From Cystobacter fuscus (GTDB lineage Bacteria > Myxococcota > Myxococcia > Myxococcales > Myxococcaceae), in contig NZ_CP022098.1 of the NCBI RefSeq assembly GCF_002305875.1, positions 10,850,001-10,914,000 of the forward strand: a stretch of 64,000 bases of DNA, read 5' to 3'. Of this stretch, positions 18,199 through 25,217 are shown piece after piece. Below the pieces are notes generated by a model. It was not told where the DNA came from and did not search any database. It saw nothing but the letters and a program-made list of their open reading frames with translations. Every line of letters starts with the position of its first letter. Within the stretch, counting starts at the first letter, position 1. Position numbers and translations under genes: made by a program.

Positions 18199-18609
18199 CT
18201 AACCAGCCGCAGCTGGTGCTTTGGCTCTGGATGCCAACAGCTCGCTCGCCGCACACGTCGGCAATGCATCGGGTTCGACACCCTGACTGAGCAGGTAGGT
18301 CACGCCCCATTCGCGCAGCGTGAGCAATACCGGCGCCAATGAGCGACCGAACGGCGTGAGTTCGTACTCGACCTTCGGCGGCACCTGCGGATAGACGCGG
18401 CGCACGACGACGCCGTCGTCCTCCAGCTCGCGCAGCTGCAGCGTGAGCATGCGTTGTGTGGCTTTCGGGATGCGCCGCGTGATTTCCATGAAGCGCAGCG
18501 TGCCGCCCATCAGGTGGAACAGGATCAGCGGCTTCCACAGCCCGCCAATCACCGAGACCGTGGCTTCCACAGGGCAACCGCTCTTGGGGTCATGGCGCTT
18601 GGATCGCAT
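18199..18609 (-). CDS. HxlR-family winged-helix regulator
   Basis: DNA-binding repressor or activator of 136 residues, normal for HxlR. It shows the family's SGCPVE Cys near the N-terminus, GGLWKPLILFHLMGGTLRF, the recognition region TRRIPKATQRMLTLQLRELE, and the wing VEYELTPFGRSLAPVL. Several HxlR proteins (HypR, YodB) sense aldehydes, quinones or disulfide stress through that Cys. The ATG at 18609 has AAGGA about 8 bases upstream. It is divergent from the AcuI-like reductase gene, the usual setting for an HxlR regulator and its target. Its first 17 codons and its ribosome site are duplicated in tandem directly upstream (18631-18701). Confidence 0.9.
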   Translation of the reverse strand: MRSKRHDPKSGCPVEATVSVIGGLWKPLILFHLMGGTLRFMEITRRIPKATQRMLTLQLRELEDDGVVVRRVYPQVPPKVEYELTPFGRSLAPVLLTLREWGVTYLLSQGVEPDALPTCAASELLASRAKAPAAAG

Positions 18610-18701
18610 ACACACATCCTTGATAGTAGCGTGGCTTCCACAGGGCAACCGCTCTTGGGGTCATGGCGCTTGGACCGCATACGTACACCCTTGGTAGTAA
18701 C
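18560..18701. repeat. 71-bp imperfect tandem duplication over the hxlR-type start
   Basis: Copy 1 is 18560-18630 and copy 2 is 18631-18701. The first 45 or so bases are identical and the rest differ at a few positions. Each copy contains an ATG, a ribosome site and the codons for MRSKRHDPKSGCPVEAT; only copy 1 continues into the full gene. Confidence 0.9.
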
Positions 18702-18757
18702 CATCATTATTGTACCTTCTTGTGGTTTTGTCAGTACCCGCCGCATTGTGGGCATCC

Positions 18758-19747
18758 ATGAGAGGCTCCATTCGCGCACTGCTGACAAAGAAAACAGAGG
18801 CCGGGCTGTCGACGACCCTCACCCACCTCGATCCCGCCGAGCTCGGCGAAGGCGACGTCACCGTCCGGGTCGAATGGTCGACGGTGAACTACAAGGACGC
18901 GCTCGCGCTTTCAGGGCGCGGCGAGATCATCAAGAGGCTGCCGCTGGTAGGCGGTATCGACCTCGCGGGCACGGTCGAGTCGTCGAATGACACCCGGTTC
19001 GCGCCGGGCGACCGCGTGCTCGTCAACGGCTGGGACCTGAGCCAGACGCACCACGGCGGCTACGCCGAGAAGGCGCGCGTGCCGGCCAACTGGCTCGTCC
19101 CCGTGCCCGACGCCTTCAGCACGCGCGATGCCATGGCGATCGGGACGGCCGGCTACAGCGCGATGCTGTGCGTGCTCGCGCTCGAGCATTCCGGCCTGAC
19201 ACCCGATGACGGCGATGTCCTCGTCACCGGTGCGAACGGCGGCGTCGGCTCCATCGCGATCGCACTGCTGTCGAAGCTCGGCTACCGGGTCGTCGCCTCC
19301 ACCGGCCGCGTGTCGGAGGCGGAGCACCTTCGCGCGCTGGGCGCGGCGGACGTCATCGACCGCAATGACCTCGCGCGGCCCGGCCCGCCTCTGGGTCCGG
19401 AGCGCTGGGCCGGCGCGGTGGACGCCGTCGGCAGCCACACGCTCGCCAACGTTCTGGCGCAGACGCGCTATCGCGGCGTCGTGGCCGCCTGCGGACTCGC
19501 GCAGGGCCTGGACCTGCCGACGTCGATGGCGCCCTTCATCCTCCGCGGCATCACCCTGGCCGGTATCGATACCGTGAGAGCGCCCCGCGCTCTGCGGCTG
19601 GCGGCATGGGCACGCCTCGCGACGGATCTCGAGCTGCCCAAGCTGGCCGCCGCCACGCGGGAAATCGAACTCGCCGACGTCCCCGACACCGTCGCGCACC
19701 TGCTGCGCGGTGAGGTCAGGGGGCGCCTGGTGGTGCGGATTCCCTGA
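18758..19747 (+). CDS. AcuI/YhdH-type NADPH quinone/acrylyl-CoA reductase
   Basis: Cytosolic medium-chain dehydrogenase of 329 residues without zinc-binding cysteines. It matches the YhdH/AcuI group: STVNYKDALALSGRGEI, GIDLAGTVESS, GDRVLVNGWDL, and a nucleotide-binding loop VTGANGGVGSIAIALLSKLG, near residues 150-170. AcuI reduces acryloyl-CoA to propionyl-CoA, and relatives detoxify reactive enals and quinones with NADPH. The ATG at 18758 gives the family's usual N-terminus (RALLTKKTEAGLSTTL); a frame extension upstream would enter the duplicated control region. It is divergent from the HxlR regulator, which probably controls it, and is followed 108 bases later by a crotonase. Confidence 0.9.
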   Translation: MRGSIRALLTKKTEAGLSTTLTHLDPAELGEGDVTVRVEWSTVNYKDALALSGRGEIIKRLPLVGGIDLAGTVESSNDTRFAPGDRVLVNGWDLSQTHHGGYAEKARVPANWLVPVPDAFSTRDAMAIGTAGYSAMLCVLALEHSGLTPDDGDVLVTGANGGVGSIAIALLSKLGYRVVASTGRVSEAEHLRALGAADVIDRNDLARPGPPLGPERWAGAVDAVGSHTLANVLAQTRYRGVVAACGLAQGLDLPTSMAPFILRGITLAGIDTVRAPRALRLAAWARLATDLELPKLAAATREIELADVPDTVAHLLRGEVRGRLVVRIP

Positions 19748-19855
19748 ACGGTCGAGTGGAACGCCGTCGGCGCAGGCCGTCCCTCGAGGCGCCGACGATC
19801 GAACCGAATCGAGGGACGCGTCACATCCGAAACACCAAGGCACGGAAGACAGCAC

Positions 19856-20749
19856 ATGACACAACGACAAGCCACGCCCTCTCTCTTCGATATCAAAGCG
19901 CACGGCTCCACGCTGGTGGTGCGCATCGACGGCGGTCCGCTGCAGCTCTTCAGCGCCGACGTGGCTCTGCAGCTCGAAGCGCTCGTGGAGCGCGTGGACA
20001 AGGATCCCGATGTGCGTGCGGTGGTCTTCGCCAGCACGCATCCGCAGCGGTTCATGAGCCATGCGGACGTGAAATGGCTGCAGGAAGGCGGCGCCGACTT
20101 CGTCGCGCGCCAGAAGTCGGGTGCGCCGCCGCCGGCGGCCTCGGAGGGCTACGTCGGGCTCGACCGCCTGCACGCGATCTTCCTTCGCATGAACAGCATC
20201 GGCGTGGTGTTCGTCGCCGCACTCGAGGGCCAGGCGCTGGGGCTCGGCGCGGAGTTCGCATGGGCTTGCGACCTGCGGGTGATGGCCGACACGGACGCCT
20301 TCATCGGCCAGCCGGAAGTGCTGCTGGGGATCATGCCGGGCGGCGGCGGCAGCCAGCGCCTGACCCGGCTGGTCGGGTCACATCGCTCGCTCGTCGCGAT
20401 CCTCGAAGGCAAGCCATTCACGCCCGCGCAGGCACTGGAGTTCGGTGCGGTGGATGCGGTGGTGCCGAAGGCCGACGTCGTAGCGAAGGCCATCGAGCTC
20501 GCCCAACATCTGGGCAAGCGCGACAAGGCGGCCGTAGGCGCCATCAAGCGTACGGTCTACTTCGGTGGTTCACTACCGCTGCCAGACGGCATCAAGCTCG
20601 AAGCCAAGGAATTCCTCACGCTCAACGTCTCCGCGAATGGTCAGAAGTTGATGCTCGCCTACCAGGCGAAGACAGCCGAGATTGGGGAGCTTCCGCTCTA
20701 CGCTCCTGGTGGCTATGACGCCGCGCTACGGGCAGGGCAGGTCGGCTAG
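19856..20749 (+). CDS. Enoyl-CoA hydratase/isomerase (crotonase) family protein
   Basis: Crotonase-fold protein of 297 residues. The oxyanion-hole and active-site regions are readable: ALEGQALGLGAEFAWACDLR (about 122-142) and FIGQPEVLLGIMPGGGGSQR (about 152-172), with the Glu in GQPEV a likely catalytic acid. The N-terminal hole motif is less standard (FMSHADVKWL). Crotonases hydrate, isomerise or decarboxylate acyl-CoAs. With the AcuI-type reductase upstream (same strand, 108 bases) and an HxlR regulator divergent, the pair may handle a small unsaturated acyl-CoA or reactive enone; this is inference. The substrate cannot be read from the sequence. Confidence 0.87.
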   Translation: MTQRQATPSLFDIKAHGSTLVVRIDGGPLQLFSADVALQLEALVERVDKDPDVRAVVFASTHPQRFMSHADVKWLQEGGADFVARQKSGAPPPAASEGYVGLDRLHAIFLRMNSIGVVFVAALEGQALGLGAEFAWACDLRVMADTDAFIGQPEVLLGIMPGGGGSQRLTRLVGSHRSLVAILEGKPFTPAQALEFGAVDAVVPKADVVAKAIELAQHLGKRDKAAVGAIKRTVYFGGSLPLPDGIKLEAKEFLTLNVSANGQKLMLAYQAKTAEIGELPLYAPGGYDAALRAGQVG

Positions 20750-21283
20750 CTGGCGTCCCGCGTCGCCCGCCTTGGTTGATCAATCCCATTCAGCGGCGCA
20801 TGCATGCGGATGGGACTGATCCGCTTTCGTGGCTCTCCCGTACATTTTGTGCTTCGCCGGTGGCGGGCAGACAAGCTGCTCTCGTCCGGTCAGTTCAATG
20901 CGTGCGGAGTGCACACAAACCGTGGGAGAGCCAGAAGCGCCGGAGGTGTCAAAGGATTTGAAACGAGAGACCCGAACCAGAACGAGACTCGGCGTGGACG
21001 TTTGAACCCTTTCCCTTCAAATGCTTCCGCGGACTTGCGAGTTGGCGCGCACGGTGCATTCGGCCTGGCGGAGCGCACACGGGGGGCTTCTTTGACACCC
21101 TCTCGGGACACCCTTCCGGGATGGCGAGAGCACCCCCACGGCGGCGACCCGCCCGCCCCCACCTCCGCGAGGATGCGCAGGCCCCGGGGACGCCGAAGAC
21201 GGCTTCCACGTCATTGGAGCAGGAGCGAGGCCCGCGATCGCGCCTATACTCCATCCGACCCGAGCCTCCGCCCCCACGAGACC
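20750..21283. other. 534-bp region without a convincing gene
   Basis: Open frames here lack ribosome sites and family-like sequence. Visible items are GGTGTCAAAG at 20945-20954 and, facing it, TTCTTTGACACCCTCTCGG GACACCCTTCCGG in two tandem half-units at about 21090-21118. These form one copy of the recurrent element plus an inverted 10-base partner about 145 bases away. The last 100 bases should hold the promoter of the toxin remnant; TATACT at 21245-21250 is a possible -10 but has no well-placed -35. Confidence 0.55.
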
Positions 21284-21489
21284 ATGCGCCCCCTTCCCTG
21301 CCCACGATGGCTCGCGCTTCTCTGTGTGCTGCTGGCAGCCTGCGCCACCTCGCTGGCACGCGGACCCATGCCCCAGGCCATGCGGCCGCTCCTGGTGGGA
21401 GCACCTGGTCGCTGGTGAGATCGCACCCTGGCGGCACCCAGCTACCTGGAGTGAACGGCCCTCTCACGCCTTATTATTGTCAGGGCTGA
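21284..21489 (+). pseudogene. Collapsed SitA6-like polymorphic toxin lipoprotein
   Basis: The ATG at 21284 begins a clear lipoprotein signal (PCPRWLALLCVLLAACATS) with lipobox Cys at residue 20. The frame stops after only 44 codons (21418). In another frame, open to 21489, the last residues are NGPLTPYYCQG followed by a stop, 16 bases before the immunity start. From memory, SitA5/SitA6 toxins (formerly the TIGR02269 lipoprotein family) end in a similar '...GP..PYY' tail and are followed directly by the double-CXXCG immunity gene. I read this as a toxin gene that lost its body by internal deletion and frameshift, leaving its signal and tail. In intact form it would be a lipoprotein passed to neighbours by outer-membrane exchange. 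The tail match needs an alignment. Confidence 0.6.
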
Positions 21490-21505
21490 GTCTTGGAGCA
21501 CATGG

Positions 21506-22225
21506 ATGCCGTATTTCAGAATCAAAGAAGACACATCACCCTCGGAATACACGGGCGATATTGACGCCGCCCACAAATGGAAGCTGCCGGGTGTCTTTGA
21601 GTGTCCCGGCTGCAGAGCCACTTGGGGTGACAACTCCATCGCCTATCCTTCGGTGGACCTCACGCCTATCGCCACCAAGGCAGACTTCGAGGAAGCGCGA
21701 GCAGAGCCCATTGAAGAATATGAACGACTGTGTGGACTGGTGCGACCTTATCTACCGCCGGGGGCAATGCTGGAACCGGGCACAGCGCTTGGCCCCCTCG
21801 TAGGCAAGGCCCAGGGCCGCTTCGGGCCGCTCGTGTCTCCCTATCCCTGGTGGCTGTTGGTGGAGCGCACGGCACTGGAAAAGCTCCAGGCCGAAGGTGT
21901 GCGCGGCCTCAAGGGCTGCCGCACCCAATTGCGCTTCCGTCAGCGCGCACCACCCGAACTCCTCGAGTTGGAACTCGTCGTCACGGGCCGTGCCCATCCA
22001 GACTGCCTGCCCCCGAACCCCAAGCCGCCTTGCCCTCGCTGCAGCCGTCGTGGACTTCGCTTGCCCGACAATCTCCTGCTGGACCTCAGCACACTTCCGA
22101 AGCACCTGGACGTCTTCCGGTTGGAGGACTTCTCCACCGTCATCGTCTGCACGGAGCGTTTCGTCGAAACCTGCCGCTGCTTGGGCCTGAAGGGTGTGTC
22201 ATTTCACCCTCTGCGCGCGAAATAG
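21506..22225 (+). CDS. SitI6-family double-CXXCG immunity protein
   Basis: Cytoplasmic protein of 239 residues with the two hallmark zinc knuckles: FECPGCRATWG (Cys33 and Cys36) and PPCPRCSRRGL (about Cys174 and Cys177). The starting MPYFRIKED, the middle WWLLVERTALEKLQAEGVRGL and the late LDVFRLEDFSTVIVCTERFVE stretch fit the Myxococcus double-CXXCG family (TIGR02264), now named SitI6. SitI proteins protect kin from SitA toxins delivered by outer-membrane exchange. TTGGAG lies 9 bases before the ATG. The cognate toxin upstream is only a remnant, so this is an orphan immunity gene that is still open and full length; it would protect against a toxin the cell no longer makes. Length and motifs look intact. 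Confidence 0.85.
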   Translation: MPYFRIKEDTSPSEYTGDIDAAHKWKLPGVFECPGCRATWGDNSIAYPSVDLTPIATKADFEEARAEPIEEYERLCGLVRPYLPPGAMLEPGTALGPLVGKAQGRFGPLVSPYPWWLLVERTALEKLQAEGVRGLKGCRTQLRFRQRAPPELLELELVVTGRAHPDCLPPNPKPPCPRCSRRGLRLPDNLLLDLSTLPKHLDVFRLEDFSTVIVCTERFVETCRCLGLKGVSFHPLRAK

Positions 22226-22368
22226 CAGGACTATGCGGGCAACATCGTGAACTTCGGCAAGGCGCGAGGAGAAATCAGGGAGGGAACACGGTTGTTGGTC
22301 CAAGGTGCGCGGAGCCGGTGTGGGATTTCACGGAGCTGAGCAAAACGAGCTGTCCAAGTGTCATAAGG

Positions 22369-22394
22369 CCCGGCGCGAGAACCCGTGCGCCGGG
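22369..22394 (-). terminator. Hairpin between converging immunity and TOPRIM-like genes
   Basis: CCCGGCGC, 10-base loop, GCGCCGGG: an 8-bp perfect stem 7 bases past the stop of the minus-strand gene at 22402. It probably ends that transcript and may serve both directions. Confidence 0.55.
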
Positions 22395-22401
22395 CGGCAC
22401 G

Positions 22402-23229
22402 CTATAGCGGCTGCGCGGCATCCTTGATGCGAGTCGATGGTAATGGAGCCAACAACGCATCAACGAACGCGCGGAACATCTTCACGCGTGGCAGCGCAAG
22501 GGCATCGCCATCGACCCAACGATTGTCCTGGATTGATATTTGGATGGACTTTCCGGGCCGAAGGATCGAGCCAATCGAGCCAACAACGGCCTTCCGTCGG
22601 CCCGCTGGACTCAGGAAATCCTCAAGGTCGCTCTTCTCATACGGTGGAACCTCGGACTGTACGGACTCGACATGAATGCGCGCGGACGCGAGGAGCTGTG
22701 GATACTGCTTCTCCGCGCACTCGATGAGCAGATCCTCGAGGGTACCGGCGGTCGCGTTATCGGGAAGCACGAAGATTCCGAGCCGAGGCGGGCCCTCGAC
22801 CACTTGGCCCGGGGCTGTCGCAAGGGGGAACCTCTCCGCATTGAGTCCCTTTGCGATCGTGTTGAATCTCGCCATGGCCGACTCGTTCTGGTCCGAGTCG
22901 AGGACGACCCCGATGGCGTGGAGGACCTCTCCGCCGGGCTGCTCGACCGTGCCATGGGTGTTGATGGTGCTGGAGAGTAGCTGGCTGTCTCCGGTGACCG
23001 AGTCGATGGCGACAGATACGTGCTGGTTCTGGAAGAACACCGGCACCGGAACCCGCTTCAGCAAATCCGTGGACCCGGGCGGCGACGGCCAGCTCTTCGG
23101 CAGGAGCGGCGTCCAGAACGGAGCGAGTCGTGGTTTGTGCTGGACCCTCTTGAGACCGTGGAGTTTGAGGAAGCGGCCTACGAATTCAACGTCGTGTGGA
23201 CCCTCGACAGCGAAATACACATGGTGCAT
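22402..23229 (-). CDS. DUF3226-type TOPRIM-like nuclease candidate (partner of ATPase)
   Basis: Protein of 275 residues with TOPRIM-like features: VEGPHDVEFVGRFLKLHG at the N-terminus (the Glu/Asp pocket), AIGVVLDSDQNESAMARF (Asp-x-Asp strand, about 106-123) and IFVLPDNATAGTLEDLLIE (about 152-170). This order fits DUF3226, a family related to OLD-type TOPRIM nucleases. OLD-like nucleases nick or cut DNA or RNA and are often paired with an SMC-like ATPase. The start lies 3 bases after the ATPase stop, so the genes are coupled. In PARIS (AriA-AriB) and AbiL systems, an ATPase with a TOPRIM-like partner aborts phage infection; the architecture here is similar but the families differ. Nuclease activity is inferred. 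Confidence 0.72.
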   Translation of the reverse strand: MHHVYFAVEGPHDVEFVGRFLKLHGLKRVQHKPRLAPFWTPLLPKSWPSPPGSTDLLKRVPVPVFFQNQHVSVAIDSVTGDSQLLSSTINTHGTVEQPGGEVLHAIGVVLDSDQNESAMARFNTIAKGLNAERFPLATAPGQVVEGPPRLGIFVLPDNATAGTLEDLLIECAEKQYPQLLASARIHVESVQSEVPPYEKSDLEDFLSPAGRRKAVVGSIGSILRPGKSIQISIQDNRWVDGDALALPRVKMFRAFVDALLAPLPSTRIKDAAQPL

Positions 23230-23232
23230 GGG

Positions 23233-24312
23233 TTATCTCACTTCGAGACCACGCTCGAACCGCATCCACTTGAGCTGCCCTTCACCATAGCGCTTGGCCA
23301 CGCTCCGCCCGTCATGACGGCCGAGCTTGAATGCGACGACGTCCTCCTCGGGAGTCGTATCGGCGGCAAGTAGCGCATCGATGGCTTCGAGGCTGTGCGT
23401 CGTCACGAAGAGTTGAACATCGAACTCGCGGCAACTGCGGACAAGCCAGGAGTAGACACCACTCAACGCGCTGACATGGATTCCGGTTTCGATCTCGTCG
23501 ACGAGGAGGAGACCCCCCTTCGCATTCACCACGGATTCGGCGAGAAGCAACGTGCGACGAATGCCATCTCCATAGACGCTGAGCGGCACCGGTCCGTGGA
23601 TCGCGTGCGTCACGTAGAGGACCGGCTCCTCTTCCGGTTGCAGGATCTCCAATCCCCGGATCTCTGGGTCGATGAGGGAAAGCAAGCGTGCCAGCACCTC
23701 ACTCGTTCCCTGCAGGCGAGCTTGGGAGTAGCCGCGGAGGGGAAGTGTCGGCATCCAATGATGATAGGCGAGCACCACCTCACAGGGCGGACCCCTGCTC
23801 TCCTTGTCAGGCCGCCGTGTGGGTTCATTCGGCCATAGGGTGAAGGAGCGCGTGTGCGATTGGCCCGCAGAGGCGAACTCGATATGGAGTTCGGCACCGG
23901 TAGTCTCCTTCTCCAGCGCTCCAGTATCCCGGCGAACGCCACGTTCCGGTCGCATCGCAACGACCCGCTTGAACCTCGCTGTCAAATCCGTGATGGGAAG
24001 TCGCCCTCCAGCCTTGATGACCAGTTCCGCGGGGTCGCCCTCGGGCCGCCCGCTCGGAGGAAAAAGCCACCGGATGCGTTCGGTGCTCGAGAGGTATCTC
24101 AAAGGCACGGGCGATGGCTCCCGCTGGCGCGCGAGGCGAACCCACCCCAGTTGGTCAAGCGGCCGCGCCATCAGCGAGACAGCTTCAAGCACGCTCGTCT
24201 TCCCGCTATCGTTCAGTCCCACGAGCAGATTGACGCGACCGAGCTTTTCCAGCGTCAACTCGCGAAGGCCTCGGAACGCCGTAATGGAGAGGTGCTCAAA
24301 GGGCAGGGGCAT
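23233..24312 (-). CDS. SMC/OLD-like AAA ATPase of a two-gene defence-type module
   Basis: ATPase of 359 residues of the AAA_15/AAA_21 (ABC-like, OLD-type) group. It has Walker A GLNDSGKTS (residues 32-40), a signature-like SVYGDGIRRTLLL, Walker B GGLLLVDEIETGIH, and the H-loop VTTHSLEAIDAL. Helical sequence between Walker A and the signature is shorter than in true SMC proteins. The N-terminus FEHLSITAFRGLRELTLEKL is the family's usual opening; the ATG at 24312 has GGTGAG 7 bases before it, and the further upstream frame is probably untranslated. The gene is coupled to the DUF3226 protein that follows. Such ATPases usually sense phage or damaged DNA and switch on the partner. Neighbours include toxin/immunity remains, which fits an accessory island. 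Confidence 0.82.
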   Translation of the reverse strand: MPLPFEHLSITAFRGLRELTLEKLGRVNLLVGLNDSGKTSVLEAVSLMARPLDQLGWVRLARQREPSPVPLRYLSSTERIRWLFPPSGRPEGDPAELVIKAGGRLPITDLTARFKRVVAMRPERGVRRDTGALEKETTGAELHIEFASAGQSHTRSFTLWPNEPTRRPDKESRGPPCEVVLAYHHWMPTLPLRGYSQARLQGTSEVLARLLSLIDPEIRGLEILQPEEEPVLYVTHAIHGPVPLSVYGDGIRRTLLLAESVVNAKGGLLLVDEIETGIHVSALSGVYSWLVRSCREFDVQLFVTTHSLEAIDALLAADTTPEEDVVAFKLGRHDGRSVAKRYGEGQLKWMRFERGLEVR

Positions 24313-24569
24313 GGCATTCTCACCGGCCCGGGTCATACCGAAGGACCGGCCCGGTGCCGACCTCATCCGATATTCGTTGGTTTGACGCGAGAGCGCCAGA
24401 ACCTCACCGCAGGTGATGCGCCTCTGCGCACACCGCCTCGGAATGCGCCCGGCCACGTGGGACTCGTGCTGGAGCGCTCTCAGTACAGCTCGGCATGGGG
24501 CACAGGAGGCGGCAGAAGCGTCCGGTACAAAAACCGCACTCGGCCAAGTCGAAGCGCTCTCGCGCCATG

Positions 24570-24593
24570 CGCTGGCCCATTCGAGGGCCAGCG
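24570..24593 (-). terminator. Hairpin after the peroxiredoxin gene
   Basis: CGCTGGCCC, loop ATTCGA, GGGCCAGCG: a perfect 9-bp stem about 25 bases past the peroxiredoxin stop. No U-tract is visible. Confidence 0.5.
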
Positions 24594-24617
24594 AGCCAGC
24601 GCGTGGGTCAGCGCCCG

Positions 24618-25151
24618 TTACTTCGCGGGAGCCTTCGACGCGTCCTTCGCCGCCGCGTCGGCCTTCTTGCGCAGCGGGCAGGCTGCAATGGCGGCCTTGG
24701 GATCGATGGCGTCCTTGCCCTCGTCCACCTTGAGAACCTTGCGCTCCTCTCCAATCACGAACGTGTAGCGATTGGCCAGATTCATCACCGGCATCTTCAC
24801 GTCATACAGGGAGGTGAGCTTCGCATCCGGATCCGGCACGAAGGCGAAGGGCGCCTTGAGCGACTCCTTGAACTTCACCAGGTCCTCCTGCGCGTCCGTG
24901 CTGACGGCGAGCAGCTGGCCATCGAGCTTCTGCACGTCCGCGTACCGCTCCGTGTACGCCGTGAGCTCCTTCGTGCAGCCGCCGGTGAAGGCCTTGGGGA
25001 AGAAGGCGAGGATGACCGGACCCGTCTTCACCATCTCCGACAGGGTGTAGCTCTTGCCGGAGGTGTCCTTCACCGTGAAGTCCGGCGCGACCTGGCCGAC
25101 CTGGGGGGTGGCTCCCATGAGGAAGCCCGCTACGAGCATGGAGTTGAGCAT
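24618..25151 (-). CDS. Peroxiredoxin, BCP/AhpC-TSA type, probably exported
   Basis: Thiol peroxidase of 177 residues. The peroxidatic Cys is Cys59 in [13 protein letters not shown] (the usual form is FTPGCT). The thioredoxin-fold strands [10 protein letters not shown] and [11 protein letters not shown] are clear, and the end is Lys/Ala rich with one more Cys (AACPLRK). The N-terminus [22 protein letters not shown] looks like a short signal peptide, so the protein may act in the envelope. It reduces H2O2 or organic peroxides with a thioredoxin partner. The ATG at 25151 is used; one 12 bases later is also possible. The Pro before Gly in the usual FTPGC motif is Gly here (TGGC), an unusual change close to the active Cys. 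Confidence 0.85.
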   Translation of the reverse strand: MLNSMLVAGFLMGATPQVGQVAPDFTVKDTSGKSYTLSEMVKTGPVILAFFPKAFTGGCTKELTAYTERYADVQKLDGQLLAVSTDAQEDLVKFKESLKAPFAFVPDPDAKLTSLYDVKMPVMNLANRYTFVIGEERKVLKVDEGKDAIDPKAAIAACPLRKKADAAAKDASKAPAK

Positions 25152-25217
25152 GGCCGGAGGCTTATCACTTCCCGCCCGGGTGTACCCAGGCCCACACCGT
25201 GGCGGCCTGTCCACCGG

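Noticed and set aside
21214-21250. A housekeeping promoter (TTGGAG...TATACT) before the toxin remnant
   Set aside because: The spacing between the two elements is 25 bases, too long for sigma-70-type promoters; only the -10-like TATACT is noted.
20804-21418. A 204-codon frame ending in the SitA-like signal
   Set aside because: Only the last 44 codons look like protein (lipoprotein signal); the rest is arginine-rich and overlaps the repeat element.
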